A stretch of 64,000 nt of DNA, taken from positions 7,253,967 through 7,317,966 of the forward strand of contig CM060113.1 in assembly GCA_030522415.1 (NCBI GenBank), written 5' to 3'. Below, one piece after another: positions 1-10,533 of the stretch; position 1 is the first letter of the stretch; every line of letters starts with the position of its first letter. Position numbers and translations under genes: made by a program. The stretch is from Channallabes apus (Eukaryota; Chordata; Actinopteri; Siluriformes; Clariidae). A model generated the notes under the pieces. The model had not been told where the DNA came from, did not search any database, and saw only the letters and a list, made by a program, of their open reading frames with translations.

Positions 1-119
1 GACAGACAATTGATTCATGGATAATCTTAAATTTACTAACTAAGTCCTGCCCACTTCAGAGTATCCTGTCATCATATACAGTATCATGTATCAATATTCA
101 CTCTTGCTCATTCTGTACA

Positions 120-430
120 GGATCTGGAGCCACAGTGCGTGCTTGTGCCCTGCATTTGATTGCCACCCTGTCCAAAAACATGATGATTAGCCCCGAACCC
201 TATCCAGGGTGTACCCCACCTCATGCCTCGAGATACCCTGAGGCAGGGTACACCCTGGATAGGGTTCGGGGCTAATCATCATGTTTTTGGATTCTGGGAG
301 GAAACTGGAGTACTTGTAGGGAAATCAAGAAGAACAGGCAAATACCATGCACATAGACCCTGAGGTGCCAACTGATCCCTCAAGCCTGGCATCAACTTCT
401 TCACCACCGTGCTGCCTTTATCAACAAAAG
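120..430 (-). repeat. Decayed tRNA-headed SINE (family S1), rearranged
   Basis: Fragments of the SINE family called S1 here (best copy at 57791-58151) occur in minus orientation. The body motif GGGAGGAAACTGGAGTAC lies near 296, the block after the tRNA head near 345, and the head remnant CACCACCGTGCTGCC ends near 418. The 5' half of this stretch also carries S1 tail sequence in the opposite orientation, so two copies or a rearranged copy meet head to head (see the inverted repeat at 172-290). Divergence is high and no target duplication was found. Confidence 0.6.
172..290. repeat. Perfect 45-bp inverted repeat with 29-nt spacer
   Basis: Positions 172-216 are the exact reverse complement of 246-290, with 217-245 between them. 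The spacer adds a 6-bp inner stem (TGCCTC at 224-229 with GAGGCA at 240-245). Both arms are S1 SINE sequence in opposite orientations. They share the same private differences from the S1 consensus, so one arm was probably copied from the other, for example by template switching, rather than the two being independent insertions. Confidence 0.9.
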
Positions 431-711
431 AGAAGAAACCTTAATTTTTTTCACATATACTGTACATTACAGCACAGTGAAAGCATATACAGTACCAACA
501 TGTAAAATACAAGATGAAGTCAGAGCTCAGGATCAGCTAGGATACAGGGCCCCTGGAGCGGATGGGGTTAAACCAGAGCCTTAGCTCACTGAGCTAACAC
601 TGCACCACATGATTTCAACAATATATTCAAACACTACATAAATAACATTCATTTGTCAATAAAGGAGTCAGTTTCCAGCAAACTGTTCGGCAAAGGAGGC
701 GGCATTGTGAC
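431..711. other. No gene seen; possible SINE-head scrap
   Basis: AT-rich sequence. A short stretch near 575-605 (CCTTAGCTCACTGAGCTAAC) resembles a tRNA-like SINE head, but it is too short to assign. No coding frame is supported. Confidence 0.3.
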
Positions 712-905
712 TTTATGGTTTCCTTCCACAGTCCAAAAACATGCAGGGATTATTGTTTCCAGATTGCCTGCAGTGTGTGTGCTTGGCACCTCATACAGGC
801 TCTACCCTGCCTTGTGTTTGAAGATTCCTGGGATATTCTCCAGGCTCCTGGGGTCCTAAACAGAATAAGCAGTATAGATAATAGACAGATGGATGGGTGG
901 ATGGA
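712..905 (+). repeat. Decayed S1 SINE, plus orientation
   Basis: The conserved S1 body (TTCCACAGTCCAAAAACATG near 725) is followed by the S1 tail block (CTACCCTGCC, then GGGATATTCTCCAGGCTCC), ending in a GATGGATGGGTGGATGG simple tail where intact copies have a GAATGAATG tail. The head is missing. Open frames here simply read through the SINE. Confidence 0.65.
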
Positions 906-2600
906 GGGAAGAATGTTCTTTGCAGTCAAATAAAAATCCAGGAAATTTCAAATTTCCTTGTATTTAGGAAGTAAATGGGTGATGGGGGCTATTTTTATTA
1001 TAGGGATGTAACAGGAATAATGTAAATCCATAAACCCATGTTGTTAGGAAGAGATTTGGACATGTAAAGGTTAAGGAAATAACATGGTTCTAGAGAGGTA
1101 GTTTTATATTAAGGTAGGTTTGAAAATACCACCGTGCACTCAGCTAGCCAATTTTATTTTTTACTCATATCAGTGTTGATGCATTCATTTTTGACCAGAG
1201 AAAATAGTAATTGAGTAAAACCTGGGAAAATGTAGGTGTTATTGAGTGTGTTTATTGAATCAGCGCACATCACACATGCATACCAGTAAGAGTTCGATGA
1301 TGTTTTCATTATGATGGTTGTATGTGTGACATTTATATTACAAGGCATATAAAGGGCAGTGAAGCTGTTTTGATTTGAACGAAAATAATGGGCTTCTGGG
1401 TTATATAACGTTACTGTAAAATACAATTGAAATGTTTCTCCCTTTCCACTTCATTATGGATGAGAACATTTTATTGTAGATCTTCACTTTAGTTTTTCAG
1501 TTCGACTTCGAATACCCTCAATTTTCTCCCTAATTTAGTCGAAACATATTCCCACCCCTCTCAGGGCACTCTCCCATCCCGTGTTTCCTTTGAGACACGT
1601 GACTCAACCCCATGTTGGCGACGGTGTAACATGGCTATCTGCCTCATTTGCGTGTACGCGAAATCACCCGGGAATCAAACTTGTGATCCACGGCTGAACG
1701 AATATCCGTTGCAGCTTTCAGTTAAATTTGAAGAAATCCTGTAGGAGGAATGGTGATGTGTTATTGTAGCTCATTCGATCTGAGATGCTTTTTTTTTCTT
1801 ACCAAAGTTATAAAGACTAATAATGTGAGATACTGTATCCTTCCTTCTCTCATTTCAAACCAGTCTGGTTATTCTCCTCTGACCTCCATTATTAACGAGG
1901 CCATTGCGCTATCCATTTCTTTCCCCACAATACCAGACTGACTTTCTGGATATTTGCTCAACATTTCAACATTTGTTAAAAAAATGTTTAGTTAAAGGTC
2001 ATGTACATTACCAGCCCGCATGCACCTAAACCTGCTATTACAATCAAAAAGTATGTTTTAACTGTTGTTCATCTCTTTCAGCCTGCATTGTGATTTTCAA
2101 AGAAAGGCTAACGGTCCAATGAAGCGGAAGCTTTGGACCTGACTCGACATAAACAGACGTGACAGATGTGGGAACTCATGGCTTTACTGATTATTGAACC
2201 AAGGAGAAAGAGCAAACAGGAGACCCCAATCAAAGTGGCTGCCTCCAACAGTAAGCACACATCATCATCCAAAATTGATGCTTTTAGAAAGCACGTAATA
2301 AACACGGGCTAGTCGGTCGATAGAGCACAAGGTATAATTAGCAATCAGCGGACGTGTTAAAAGAGATTTCATGACTGAGGTGCTTTTTAGCCCTTGTACC
2401 CTCTAATCTTTCAAGGAAATATGGTAATGTTCAAGAAATGAGGGCGATGTTATTTCATTTTATACAAGGTTTGTTTGTGAACAAATAGTTGCATTGTGTT
2501 GTCAATATTTTGCAGTAATCCTAATGGCACACAAACAAATTAAGTTGCTAATTAAAGAGAACTTATTGTTCTCACCACCATCTTCTAGAAATTGGATGAT
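906..2600. other. Unrecognised AT-rich sequence
   Basis: No convincing coding frame, RNA gene or transposon end. The segment 1500-1700 (CTCAGGGCACTCTCCCATCC and following) is more CpG-containing than its surroundings and looks like an old repeat; I cannot name it. Short open frames are isolated and lack recognisable motifs. Confidence 0.4.
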
Positions 2601-2614
2601 AACCTCCTGTTGAA

Positions 2615-2765
2615 GTTCACCTCCAGGGTCCGGGGTTTGATTCTCTCCTCTGGTCTGTGTGTGTGGTTTTTCCATGTTCTCCCCATGCATGTTGGGTTTC
2701 CTCAGGGGTACTCTGATTTCCTCCCACAGTCCATGCAGGTAAGCCTACCAGGAATTTCCTAATTG
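2615..2765 (+). repeat. S1 SINE fragment, plus orientation
   Basis: The B-box-like segment with CTCCAGGGTCCGGGGTTTGA near 2621 is followed by CATGTTCTCCCC and by TTTCCTCCCACAGTCC near 2718, the same order as in the good copy at 57791-58151. The copy is diverged and its 3' half fades out about 55 bp before the chromovirus LTR. Confidence 0.7.
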
Positions 2766-2821
2766 CTCATAGTGTTTGACACTGTCTGGGTTCTGTTCCA
2801 CATTGTACTTTAAACTGTGCT

Positions 2822-3102
2822 TGTCATGCACACTCAGCCGCGACCGGCACTAGGACCCGGAAGTAAGACGGTCGCAAACCTGAAAACATAAAAGGAAACA
2901 AGATGGCGCCGCACATCGCTCTGTCATTGAGTTATGCCCAGGCCTTTTCGGAAAAGGCCTCATTTACCGTGAGAGTCCTTATAGCAAATCGCGTGATTAT
3001 GCTGCCCGCTCGTGTCCATCCGCGTTTGGGTTTACCATTCACGCTACAGGGCTAATTGCTAAAGCTACCGTCTTTCTGGTCATCCCGGGTTAGTTCCTGA
3101 CA
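2822..3102 (+). repeat. 5' LTR of chromovirus
   Basis: A 281-bp LTR, nearly identical to the 3' LTR except that about 95 bp are absent after CAGGCCTTTTCGGAA, where the 3' copy continues with CGTTCCTGTCTATGTGAG. Boundaries are set by TG...CA ends and the GTGCT duplication. The LTR contains the 5' transcription control and R region by family knowledge; no clear TATA box is visible. Confidence 0.9.
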
Positions 3103-3104
3103 GA

Positions 3105-4129
3105 ATGACAGAGCCTAAAGCAGTAAACCCAGCGGATCACGCACGCCTCTGCGATGTGGTTGACCAGCATGCTTTGCTCATCAATACACTAACCGCGGAG
3201 CTCGATTCTCTGCGCCGGAGTGTCCAAGACAAGACAAGTCGCGGAGCTTAAGCAGGAGAACGCGAGCCTCCGGGCGGCGGTTGATGGGCTGGCTAGCGGT
3301 CTGCCCGCCGCATCGGCCGCGGCGCCGCACCCCCACCTCCCCCGCCTTCCGATGTTTTTCTAGCACTTCCAGATAAATGGGATGGCACGGATGGGAAATG
3401 CAGTGTGTTCTTAACATCGCTGGAACTGGTGTTTGAGTTCAATGCCACCAAATACTCCACCGACCGGCTGCGCATTGCACTACTCATCTCGTTGCTACAG
3501 TATCAGGGCAGGCAGCAGAGTGGGCCACGGCAGTCCTGCGCGCGGACACAGACTCCTATAATGAGTTCACCCGTCAACTCAAGCTGACGTTTGAACATCC
3601 CGTGGGCGAGTTGGAGACCGACACGAAGCTCTACCACCTGCGGCAGGGAGGACTGTCCGTGAGTAGATACACTGCTGAGTGCCGAACCCTCGCCATCCAG
3701 ACCTCCTGGGGAGACACAGCCCTCCGGACGTCCTACTTCTGGCTGGCTAATCGCATTAAAGACGAGCTAGCCGGACGAGAGCTCCCAGCCACACTGGAGG
3801 GGCTAATCCAGCTAGCCCTCCGGATCGACCAGCGCCTCCTCTCCCGTCCGAAGCCAGCACCTCAAACCCTGCCGCCACCATCCACTTATGCCTACACTGC
3901 ACTAAGGCCACCACCCACCGTCACCACCGCTCTCCCTGGACGTGTCGGATCTCCACCCCCTGCCGTGGTTGACACCGGAGCCGGGGAACCCATGCAACTA
4001 GGGCGCGCCTCCCTGACCGTGGCGGAATGCGAGAGACGTTACCGCGAGGGACTGTGCGCCTATTGTGGCTCAGCAGCGCACCATCGAGCGACCTGCCCGT
4101 CCCGTCCGGGAAACGCCCAGACCCGGTGA
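3105..4129 (+). pseudogene. gag pseudogene (capsid/nucleocapsid), chromovirus
   Basis: Gag packages the element RNA into intracellular particles. The likely start ATG at 3105 lies 3 bp after the LTR and opens MTEPKAVNPADHARLCDV. That frame stops at TAA 3249-3251, after 48 codons, because of a small indel around AAGACAAGACAAG. The capsid-like part is readable in another frame from about 3602 (GELETDTKLYHLRQGG) to the stop at 4127-4129. A CCHC zinc knuckle, CAYCGSAAHHRATC (C-X2-C-X4-H-X4-C), lies near 4057-4100 and marks the nucleocapsid. At least two frame changes break the gene. Identity as gag is firm; the exact start is inferred. Confidence 0.85.
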
Positions 4130-5088
4130 GAGATAGGAGAGACTCCCCGGGCACCCTCCATTTCTCCGCTACCACTGACAACACCGCTACTCGACTCACG
4201 GTTCAGGTAACCCTCCACCTTGGCCACAAACGGGTCAGAAGTACTGCGTTCATCGATTCTGGTGCCACGGGTAACTTCATTGACTCAATGTACGCCAGAG
4301 GATTGGGGGTAAAGATTGAGTCGTTATCTCAGCCAGTGAAAATCACCTCAGTCGACGGGCAGCCCCTCTCGTTCAACCCCATCAACCAGCAGACTCCACC
4401 CATCACTCTCGTCCTCGGCCAACATCAGGAGTCTATCCAGTTTCACCTTACACCCATCTCCTCTCCACCCATCATCCTCGGCTATCCCTGGCTCTTACAG
4501 CACGACCCACTCATCTCCTGGTCTAAGAACCGGATCCTTCAATGGGTGCCGACCTGCACCGACTTATGCCTACAGGCCCAGGCTGGGACGTGTTCCAGGG
4601 AGTCCGAGGCCCCCGACGTCGACATCCACGCCATCCCTCAACCGTATCGAGACCTGGCTGAGGTGTTCTGCAAATGCCGGGCCAACCACCTACCACCTCA
4701 TCGACCTTACGACCTAGCCATCGAACTCCAGCCAGGCTCCAGGCCCCCCCCCCCCCCCCCCCCGCGGCCATCTCTACTCCCTCTCTACCAGCGAGACCCA
4801 GGCTATGGAGGAGTATGTCGCCAGCGCCCTCCTACTCGCCGGCTGCCGCGGGGTTCTTCTTTGTAAAGAAAAAAGGGGGCGAACTTCGTCCGTGTGTCGA
4901 CTATCAGGGGCTTAACAAGATCACCATCAGAAATCGTCACCCTCTGCCTCTTACCAACTCAGCCCTGGACGCCCTCTCTGGTGCCACCATGTTCACTGAG
5001 TTGGACCTCCGGAGCGCCTACAACTTGGTGCGCATCAGAGAGGGTGATGAGTGGAAGACGGCCTTCATCACCCCCACCGGACACTATG
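4130..5088 (+). pseudogene. pol pseudogene: protease and N-terminal RT
   Basis: The pol frame overlaps gag and is readable from about 4100. The aspartic protease signature FIDSGATGNFID is near 4250, and ILGYPWL near 4470 matches the C-terminal part of the protease fold. A run of 20 C residues (4744-4763) sits where the frame breaks. RT resumes in another frame with [18 protein letters not shown] and then [15 protein letters not shown], which carries the first catalytic Asp. The sequence is lost after TPTGHYE at about 5088, before the YVDD box. RT would copy RNA into cDNA in cytoplasmic particles, but this copy lacks most of the catalytic palm. Confidence 0.88.
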
Positions 5089-6126
5089 AGAGCCAAAACC
5101 ACAGCCGAGCTGATATTGGAACACGTAGTCCGACTGCATGGGTTCCCAAAGGACATCGTCTCGGACAGAGGTCCCCAGTTCACCGCCCGGTTCTGGAAGG
5201 CCTTCTGCCGTCTGATCGATTCGTCCTGCAGTTTGTCTTCTGGCTACCACCCCCAGACGAACGGTCAGACGGAGCGAACCAACCAACAGCTGGAGCGCTA
5301 CCTAAGATGTTTTGTGTCGGATCGCCAGCGCTCCTGGGCCCGCTACCTCAAGTGGGCCGAGCTATCACACAACCTCCACGTCTCCTCAGCCACCAACCTG
5401 AGCCCATTTGAGGTGTGCTATGGTTTCCAGCCTCCGATGTTCACCCACCAGGAACTGGAGGTTGATGTACCATCGGCCCAACAGTTGGTTCGCCGGTGCC
5501 GGCGGCTATGGCACCAAGCCAACCTCGCCATCCGACGCACCAACGCCAACTATGTGGCCCAACACCGCCGCCGGCACCCTCCGGGACGGTTGTACCATGT
5601 AGGTGACAAAGTGTGGCTGTCAACCAAAAACCTCCACCTGCACACAGAGTCCAAAAAATTATCACCAAGGTTCATAGGGCCATACCGCATCACCCTCAGG
5701 ATCAACCCTGTCACCTACCGGCTCCAGCTGCCTGCGGCGCTCTGGATCCACCCCGTCTTCCACACCTCACAGCTGAAACCATTCACCACCTCACCCATGG
5801 TTCCACACACCCCCCCTGCTCCTCCTCCCCGAATCATTGACGGCGGTCCCGCCTACACCGTGCGACGGATCCTCGACTCGCGCCCTCGGGGCAGGGGCAC
5901 CCAGTATCTGGTCGACTGGGAGGGCTACGGCCCCGAGGAGCGGTCCTGGGTTCCAGCTCGCTTCATCCTCGACTCCGGGCTCATTAGGGACTACCGTCAC
6001 TGGGTATCCTCCACCCCTGGACCGTCCGGAGTCGGTCCTGGACGGGGGGGGAGTACTGTCATTCACACTCAGCCGCGACCGGCACTAGGACCCGGAAGTA
6101 AGACGGTCGCGAACCTGAAAGCATAA
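5088..6126 (+). pseudogene. pol pseudogene: integrase core and chromodomain
   Basis: A continuous open frame starts directly at the deletion junction. It has the second integrase Asp in [14 protein letters not shown] and the catalytic Glu region in [16 protein letters not shown]; the zinc finger and first Asp are missing. A GPY/F-like module ([11 protein letters not shown]) and a C-terminal chromodomain follow at about 5840-5990 ([20 protein letters not shown], then [14 protein letters not shown]). Chromodomains of this family bind modified histone tails and steer integration. The stop TAA lies at 6124-6126, so the frame runs about 70 bp into the 3' LTR. It has no stops over about 345 codons, hence relatively young. 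Confidence 0.92.
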
Positions 6127-6426
6127 AAGGAAACAAGATGGCGCCGCACATCGCTCTGTCATTGAGTTATGCCCAGGCCTTTTCGGAATCGTTCCTGTCT
6201 ATGTGAGTACTCACTTTCTTGGCTATACTTTCAGACTGAGTGTGTGTTTATAGGACTAGGGTTAGATTGTGTCTTTCCTCTGCACATTTACCGTGAGAGT
6301 CCTTATAGCAAATCGCGTGATTATCCTGCCCGCTCGTGTCCATCCGCGTTTGGGTTTACCATTCACGCTACAGGGCTAACTGCTAAAGCTACCGTCTTTC
6401 TGGTCATCCCGGGTTAGTTCCTGACA
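6057..6426 (+). repeat. 3' LTR of chromovirus
   Basis: A 370-bp full-length LTR, TGTCA...TGACA, preceded by a GGACGGGGGGGGAGTAC polypurine tract and followed by the GTGCT duplication. It contains the segment deleted from the 5' LTR. The two LTRs otherwise differ at only a few positions. Confidence 0.92.
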
Positions 6427-7004
6427 GTGCTCCCTGTTTAGAGAGTTTATGTCACTCATGCAACATCACCAGCGCACATATCACTTCCTCTAAGCATTAC
6501 AGTACCTTGGTAACATTAGCATCTCGGATACCTGTTGTTGCTACAGTGGAAATTTAACACTGGGGAAATTAAATAAATAAAAAATATCTAATACAAAAAA
6601 AAACCTGATACATTATAAAACATATACTATTAAAATGTGAATAAATGTACACAAAATGTACAGAAAAATTATTATTGTGCAGATTACATCATAGCCTGTG
6701 TGATGGTTAGGATTTCTTTATTAAATTAAATTTCAAATGATTGTATCCTATTTATATTATGTCATTCTCCATAATAATGATAATAGATACACACAACTCC
6801 CTTTTCTACCTCATTTTTGTTCACCAGCAACGCAAGGACTGATGGGAAATTTTTCATGTCCATTTCTGGTGAAGTGATGACCCATTGTTCCCTACACCAT
6901 TCACAGTTCCCTTTGAACAGTCTTACTCCCTGTGGTTTGGAATCACACTTAACATCGCTAAATACCCTGTGCAGTCCACTTCGCAGGGAACTACTCACAG
7001 ATTG
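6427..7004. other. Unrecognised AT-rich sequence
   Basis: Nothing with recognisable coding or repeat structure. Short overlapping open frames on both strands near 6760-7000 have no motif. Confidence 0.4.
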
Positions 7005-7108
7005 GACCTGTGATGGATTGGCACCCTGTCTTTACCCCACCTCTCCTGGAATAGACTCCAGGCTTCCTGAGACAACGTATAGGATGAAGTGGTATAGAAA
7101 ATGAATGA
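7005..7108 (+). repeat. S1 SINE 3' tail, plus orientation
   Basis: The tail block of S1 is present: GTGATGGATTGGCACCCTGT, then TAGACTCCAGGCTTCCTGAG, ending GGTATAGAAAATGAATGAAT. The head and central body are absent. Confidence 0.75.
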
Positions 7109-7895
7109 ATAGATCTGGAATGATCATCCTGTTAGGCATTCCAGATAAATATTGTATAAAAGTTCACATTTTCAAGTAGCAGGGTTGTGCAAGAATAAAA
7201 TGTGGATTTTTCATAACTTGGATGTTTCAAGACTAAGATGTTAAAATGGATTTGTAGAGTTTTGCTAAATGTTTTTTCCCCAATGATTATACAGTATATG
7301 GAGGTGATTTTAGTTCTGTACTGGTTTAATTAAATGTTGTAATGTATGTTAATAACAAAGCTACATTTCTTACTGAGTTTGAAATGAAGCATGGGTATGA
7401 AAGTAACACAAAACTCAAATCTCTGCGTAATTTAAAAACTAATTTAATTTATAGTCAAAAAGCACACACTTTCGAAGAGTTTAAACCGTAGCCTCGTCAC
7501 TACCGATTTGCTGAAAATTTAAACCACTTAAAAATGCAAGTTAATTTCAAGGCAATCTGTTGTTTATTAAAAGAAAAGGAGAAGACATTTAGGCACAGCC
7601 ACTTTGCGTTTTACTTTGAAGGTGGATACATCAGAAGTATTTATTTTTATCCCTGTAAAGAAATTACATTTTTGAATTTTCTCTCTTCACTCTGGGAAAT
7701 CAGACCCGAGTGAAGTGTTGAAGTGAGGACTCAAACTATACGTTAGTTAAAATATGACTTATATAGATTTTGCACTCGTGCTTCATTTGCACAAGTTGGG
7801 TTTTCATTTAGTGTTTCATTCCTACTGTAATATGGTGTGCTGATTTAATGTAAGTGAAGTCTTTTAGACGAATGAGTGATTTTAATTCATTGTAT
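7109..7895. other. Unrecognised AT-rich sequence
   Basis: AT-rich with no motif-bearing frame and no repeat that I recognise. Confidence 0.4.
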
Positions 7896-7936
7896 TAGAG
7901 ACAAGAAAGTGTGTTCCCTTTCAAAGGCTACACTCG

Positions 7937-8113
7937 ATGCTGCGTGAAAACATGGGAACATCTTTTCGTGTTGCCGGTTGTGAAGTATGTGTGTATCAAA
8001 ACGCCAAATTTTGGCTTATATAACCTTGGTCAGGTGACGTCATCTGATGAGACGCACCTGCAGGTTATAGATAGGAGTGAACCGGAAACATTCCTCAAAT
8101 CTTTTGTCTTCAC
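7937..8113 (+). repeat. Left inverted terminal repeat of DIRS element
   Basis: Contains CCAAATTTTGGCTTATATAA (a TATA-like promoter context) and GTGACGTCATCTGATGAGAC. It is the inverse of 10668-10850. DIRS terminal repeats normally carry the promoter for the element transcript. Confidence 0.85.
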
Positions 8114-8140
8114 TGATAGCCTAGTTGTGATTGTGTATCT

Positions 8141-8940
8141 GTGTTAAACCAGCAAAATAACAAAGTGTTTAACTCACCGATAGGGCAGAGTTTTAAACGA
8201 GATGTCCCTCCGTGTGATATTCCATATCGGAGGGCGATCTCTACACTTACTTTTCGATTAGAGTGTCCGCGCGCGCCTCGCAATTCCTTGAGAAGCTCCG
8301 ACCCGCGGCGCATTCCTGGCACTTAAAACGCATGCATCTGACAGGTGTGCGAGAGACGGATTTCACTATCTCTTGCACCCTCGCCGGATCGGGAAATTCC
8401 TCTGTCCGCTCTCAAGCGCGCCCTGGTGCTTCTTGTGAATGGGCAAGGATAGACATCCTCTCTCGCTTCCGCGGAGATGGAAATAGCCTCCAAGCACTGG
8501 AAATTAGATGGCAGGTTCTGTCGGGTGTCCGGGGGGCGGAGCCTCAACGACGCTCTCTCACTTTTCTTAGCTATCTCCATATGAGTTAACCCTTTCATGG
8601 AGTAAGCTGTATACATCCCGTGAATACAAACTGTGTAGACTTTCATCTTCCCTGGAGGTCAGGTTGGTGCTCCATTGCACACCATGGCAGTTTTGCAGGC
8701 CTACCAGGCTGACCTGCTGAAAGACTTGAGCACTGGCGGGGCTCTTGAGGATAGGGCATTCTGGAATTACGCCGGGCCACAGACTTGTCTCTGCGTGCAA
8801 CAAAGCAGACAGCTCGTGCTATTGGCCGTTTCATGACTGCGATGATTTCCACGGAGAGGCACTTGTGGCTGAATCTCTGGGGCATCAATCGTGAAAGCTA
8901 CTGCCAAGTATATCTCCTTGGGTACTAAGCACTGTAGAGA
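8141..8940 (+). pseudogene. Degenerate gag-like region of DIRS element
   Basis: No single open frame. Fragments typical of the C-terminal part of fish DIRS gag are readable: RATKQTARAIGRFMTAM followed by ISTERHLWLNLWGI near 8785-8890. Upstream sequence around 8141-8260 is conserved in the second copy (inverse at 57690-57777). Function by family knowledge: structural particle protein. Stops and frameshifts are frequent. Confidence 0.6.
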
Positions 8941-9039
8941 GAAGTTACAGGATTCAGTTCTCACATCATCCTCCGCGTTTCAATGGCGTGGTCTCCACTT
9001 CCGTGAAACCGGAAAGTGCGTATCTGCCCACAGAAGTTG

Positions 9040-10080
9040 CTGGGGAATGGGGCCATGGAACATGTTCCCCTACCAGACAGAGAGTCAGGCTACTACAGTC
9101 GGTATTTCTTGGTTCCCAAGAGGAACGGGGGGCTGCGTCCAATTTTTAGATTTTCGCGGGCTGAATCGCTATCTAAAATAAATAAATACAGCTTCAAAAT
9201 GTTGACTGTCAAAGTGATTGCTCTCAAATCCTACCAAGTGATTGATTTGTGACAATCGATCTGACGGACGCATGCTTTCATATAGAAATATTGCCACAAC
9301 ACAGGAGGTTCCTTCCATTTGGTCTAGCTCTCTCACCCGCACATACACAAAATGCATGGATGCAGTTCTGGCTCTTACGACTCCAGGGCATCCGTATCTT
9401 GAATTATATAAACGACTGGCTAGCCCAGTCTCAGTAGCTAGCGCTTCGACACCAGGATGTCGTCCTAGCTCATCTTTGTTTCTCAGGATTGAGACCCAAA
9501 GCCTCGAAAAGCGTGCCCTTTCCTCTTCAGAGGACAATATATTTGGATGTCACATGGGATTCGATCGTAAGGCGGGCATAGCTGTCTCCCGCTCATGTCG
9601 AATCCATTCTTTTAACAGTGACTGTTAAAAACATCACATTCAGAGATACAGTATTAGCTCTCATGGCAGCTGTATCCACGGTGACACCTTTGGGCCTTCT
9701 GCACATGAAAACATTTCAGTTGTGGATAAGAACCAGGGGATTTCATTCGAGGGCCAATCCCCAATGAGGGTTACGCGCCAGGGGCTTCGTACCCTTTCTA
9801 TGTGTTTCAGACCCCGTTTTCTGACTCTGGGTCCCACTCTAAGTTCGTCTTGTTGTCGCAAGATGCTAATGACAGACAGTTCCCTCATGGGCTGGGGTGC
9901 CGTCTTAGATGACTGTCCAGCCCAAGGGAGCTGGAGAGGCCATCATCTTCATCTTCTGGAGAGACACATCAATTGCCTCGAAATGATGGCTCTATTTCTG
10001 GCCCTAAAGCACTTCCTCCAGCAGTTGAGAGGCTACCATGTCCTAGTGCGGGTGGACAACACTACGAAAACCCCACCCCG
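9040..10080 (+). pseudogene. DIRS reverse transcriptase/RNase H pseudogene
   Basis: RT pieces appear in alternating frames: ESGYYSRYFLVPKRNGGLRP near 9080; VIDL/TIDLTDACFHIEI near 9240-9290, which carries the first catalytic Asp; then RFLPFGLALSP; then QGIRILNYINDWLAQSQ near 9390-9430. The last normally contains a DD pair; here it reads IND, so the second catalytic site has lost an Asp. RNase H follows at about 9860-10070, with TDSSLMGWGAVLDD, the Glu in CLEMMALFLALKHF, and the Asp in VRVDNTT. After VRVDNTTK the sequence jumps to a downstream block, so part of RNase H and its linker is deleted. Not functional. Confidence 0.87.
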
Positions 10081-10480
10081 AAGTAGTCAGTCAATCTGGG
10101 AGAGATTTCACGTAGCAGAGGTGGACCTCTTTGCTCTTATTGATAGCGCCCTGTTAGCTGACCAGAGTGTGGTTCTCAGATCTAGTATCTCTCCTTGACA
10201 GCTCACCATGGCTGAGAGATGCTATTGCCCTTTCCTATGAGGCGCGTTGGCTCACTTCGCCTCTAGGAATTACTGTAGGGCTCATTCAACCAGGGGGATC
10301 GCCTCATCTATTGTGCTAGCAAGAAGTATTCCCCTGCAGCAAGTGTGTGATGCAGCAGATTGTCCTCTCCGCACACATTTTTTAGATTTTATAGTCTGGA
10401 TGTTCATCCGGGCTCACGGTTCCTTGAGTCAGCCTCCCAGATATAGTTCTGTAACCTCCTCGGCCCTTGTGCGCACACGC
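10080..10480 (+). pseudogene. DIRS tyrosine recombinase remnant
   Basis: The readable C-terminal core is RAHSTRGIASSIVLARSIPL (about 10270-10330), the H-X-x-R region of DIRS recombinases, followed by QQVCDAADCPLRTHF and DFIVWMF, where active copies have an FY box with the nucleophilic Tyr. That Tyr is not present here, and the N-terminal half, including the first Arg, is deleted. The enzyme integrates the circular cDNA without cleaving by a DDE integrase. Confidence 0.8.
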
Positions 10481-10533
10481 TACACAACCTTCGGGTCCAG
10501 ACACTGGCAGTGCGGCGGCATTGGTATTATCAT

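Larger units (their letters stand above)
2822..6426 (+). mobile_element. Ty3/gypsy chromovirus, internally deleted provirus
   Basis: A retrotransposon with two direct LTRs (2822-3102 and 6057-6426), each starting TGTCA and ending TGACA. It is flanked by a perfect 5-bp target duplication, GTGCT at 2817-2821 and 6427-6431. Order inside: gag with zinc knuckle, aspartic protease, start of reverse transcriptase, integrase core, chromodomain, then a G-rich polypurine tract (about 6041-6056) before the 3' LTR. The chromodomain after integrase places it among chromoviruses. About half of pol (most of RT, all RNase H, the integrase N-terminus) is missing at about 5088, and several frameshifts exist, so it cannot be autonomous. 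No obvious tRNA primer site follows the 5' LTR. Confidence 0.93.

Noticed and set aside
4894..5087. Extension of the integrase frame upstream to an ATG at 4894
   Set aside because: This part is the RT region read out of frame; the real integrase sequence begins at the deletion junction near 5088.
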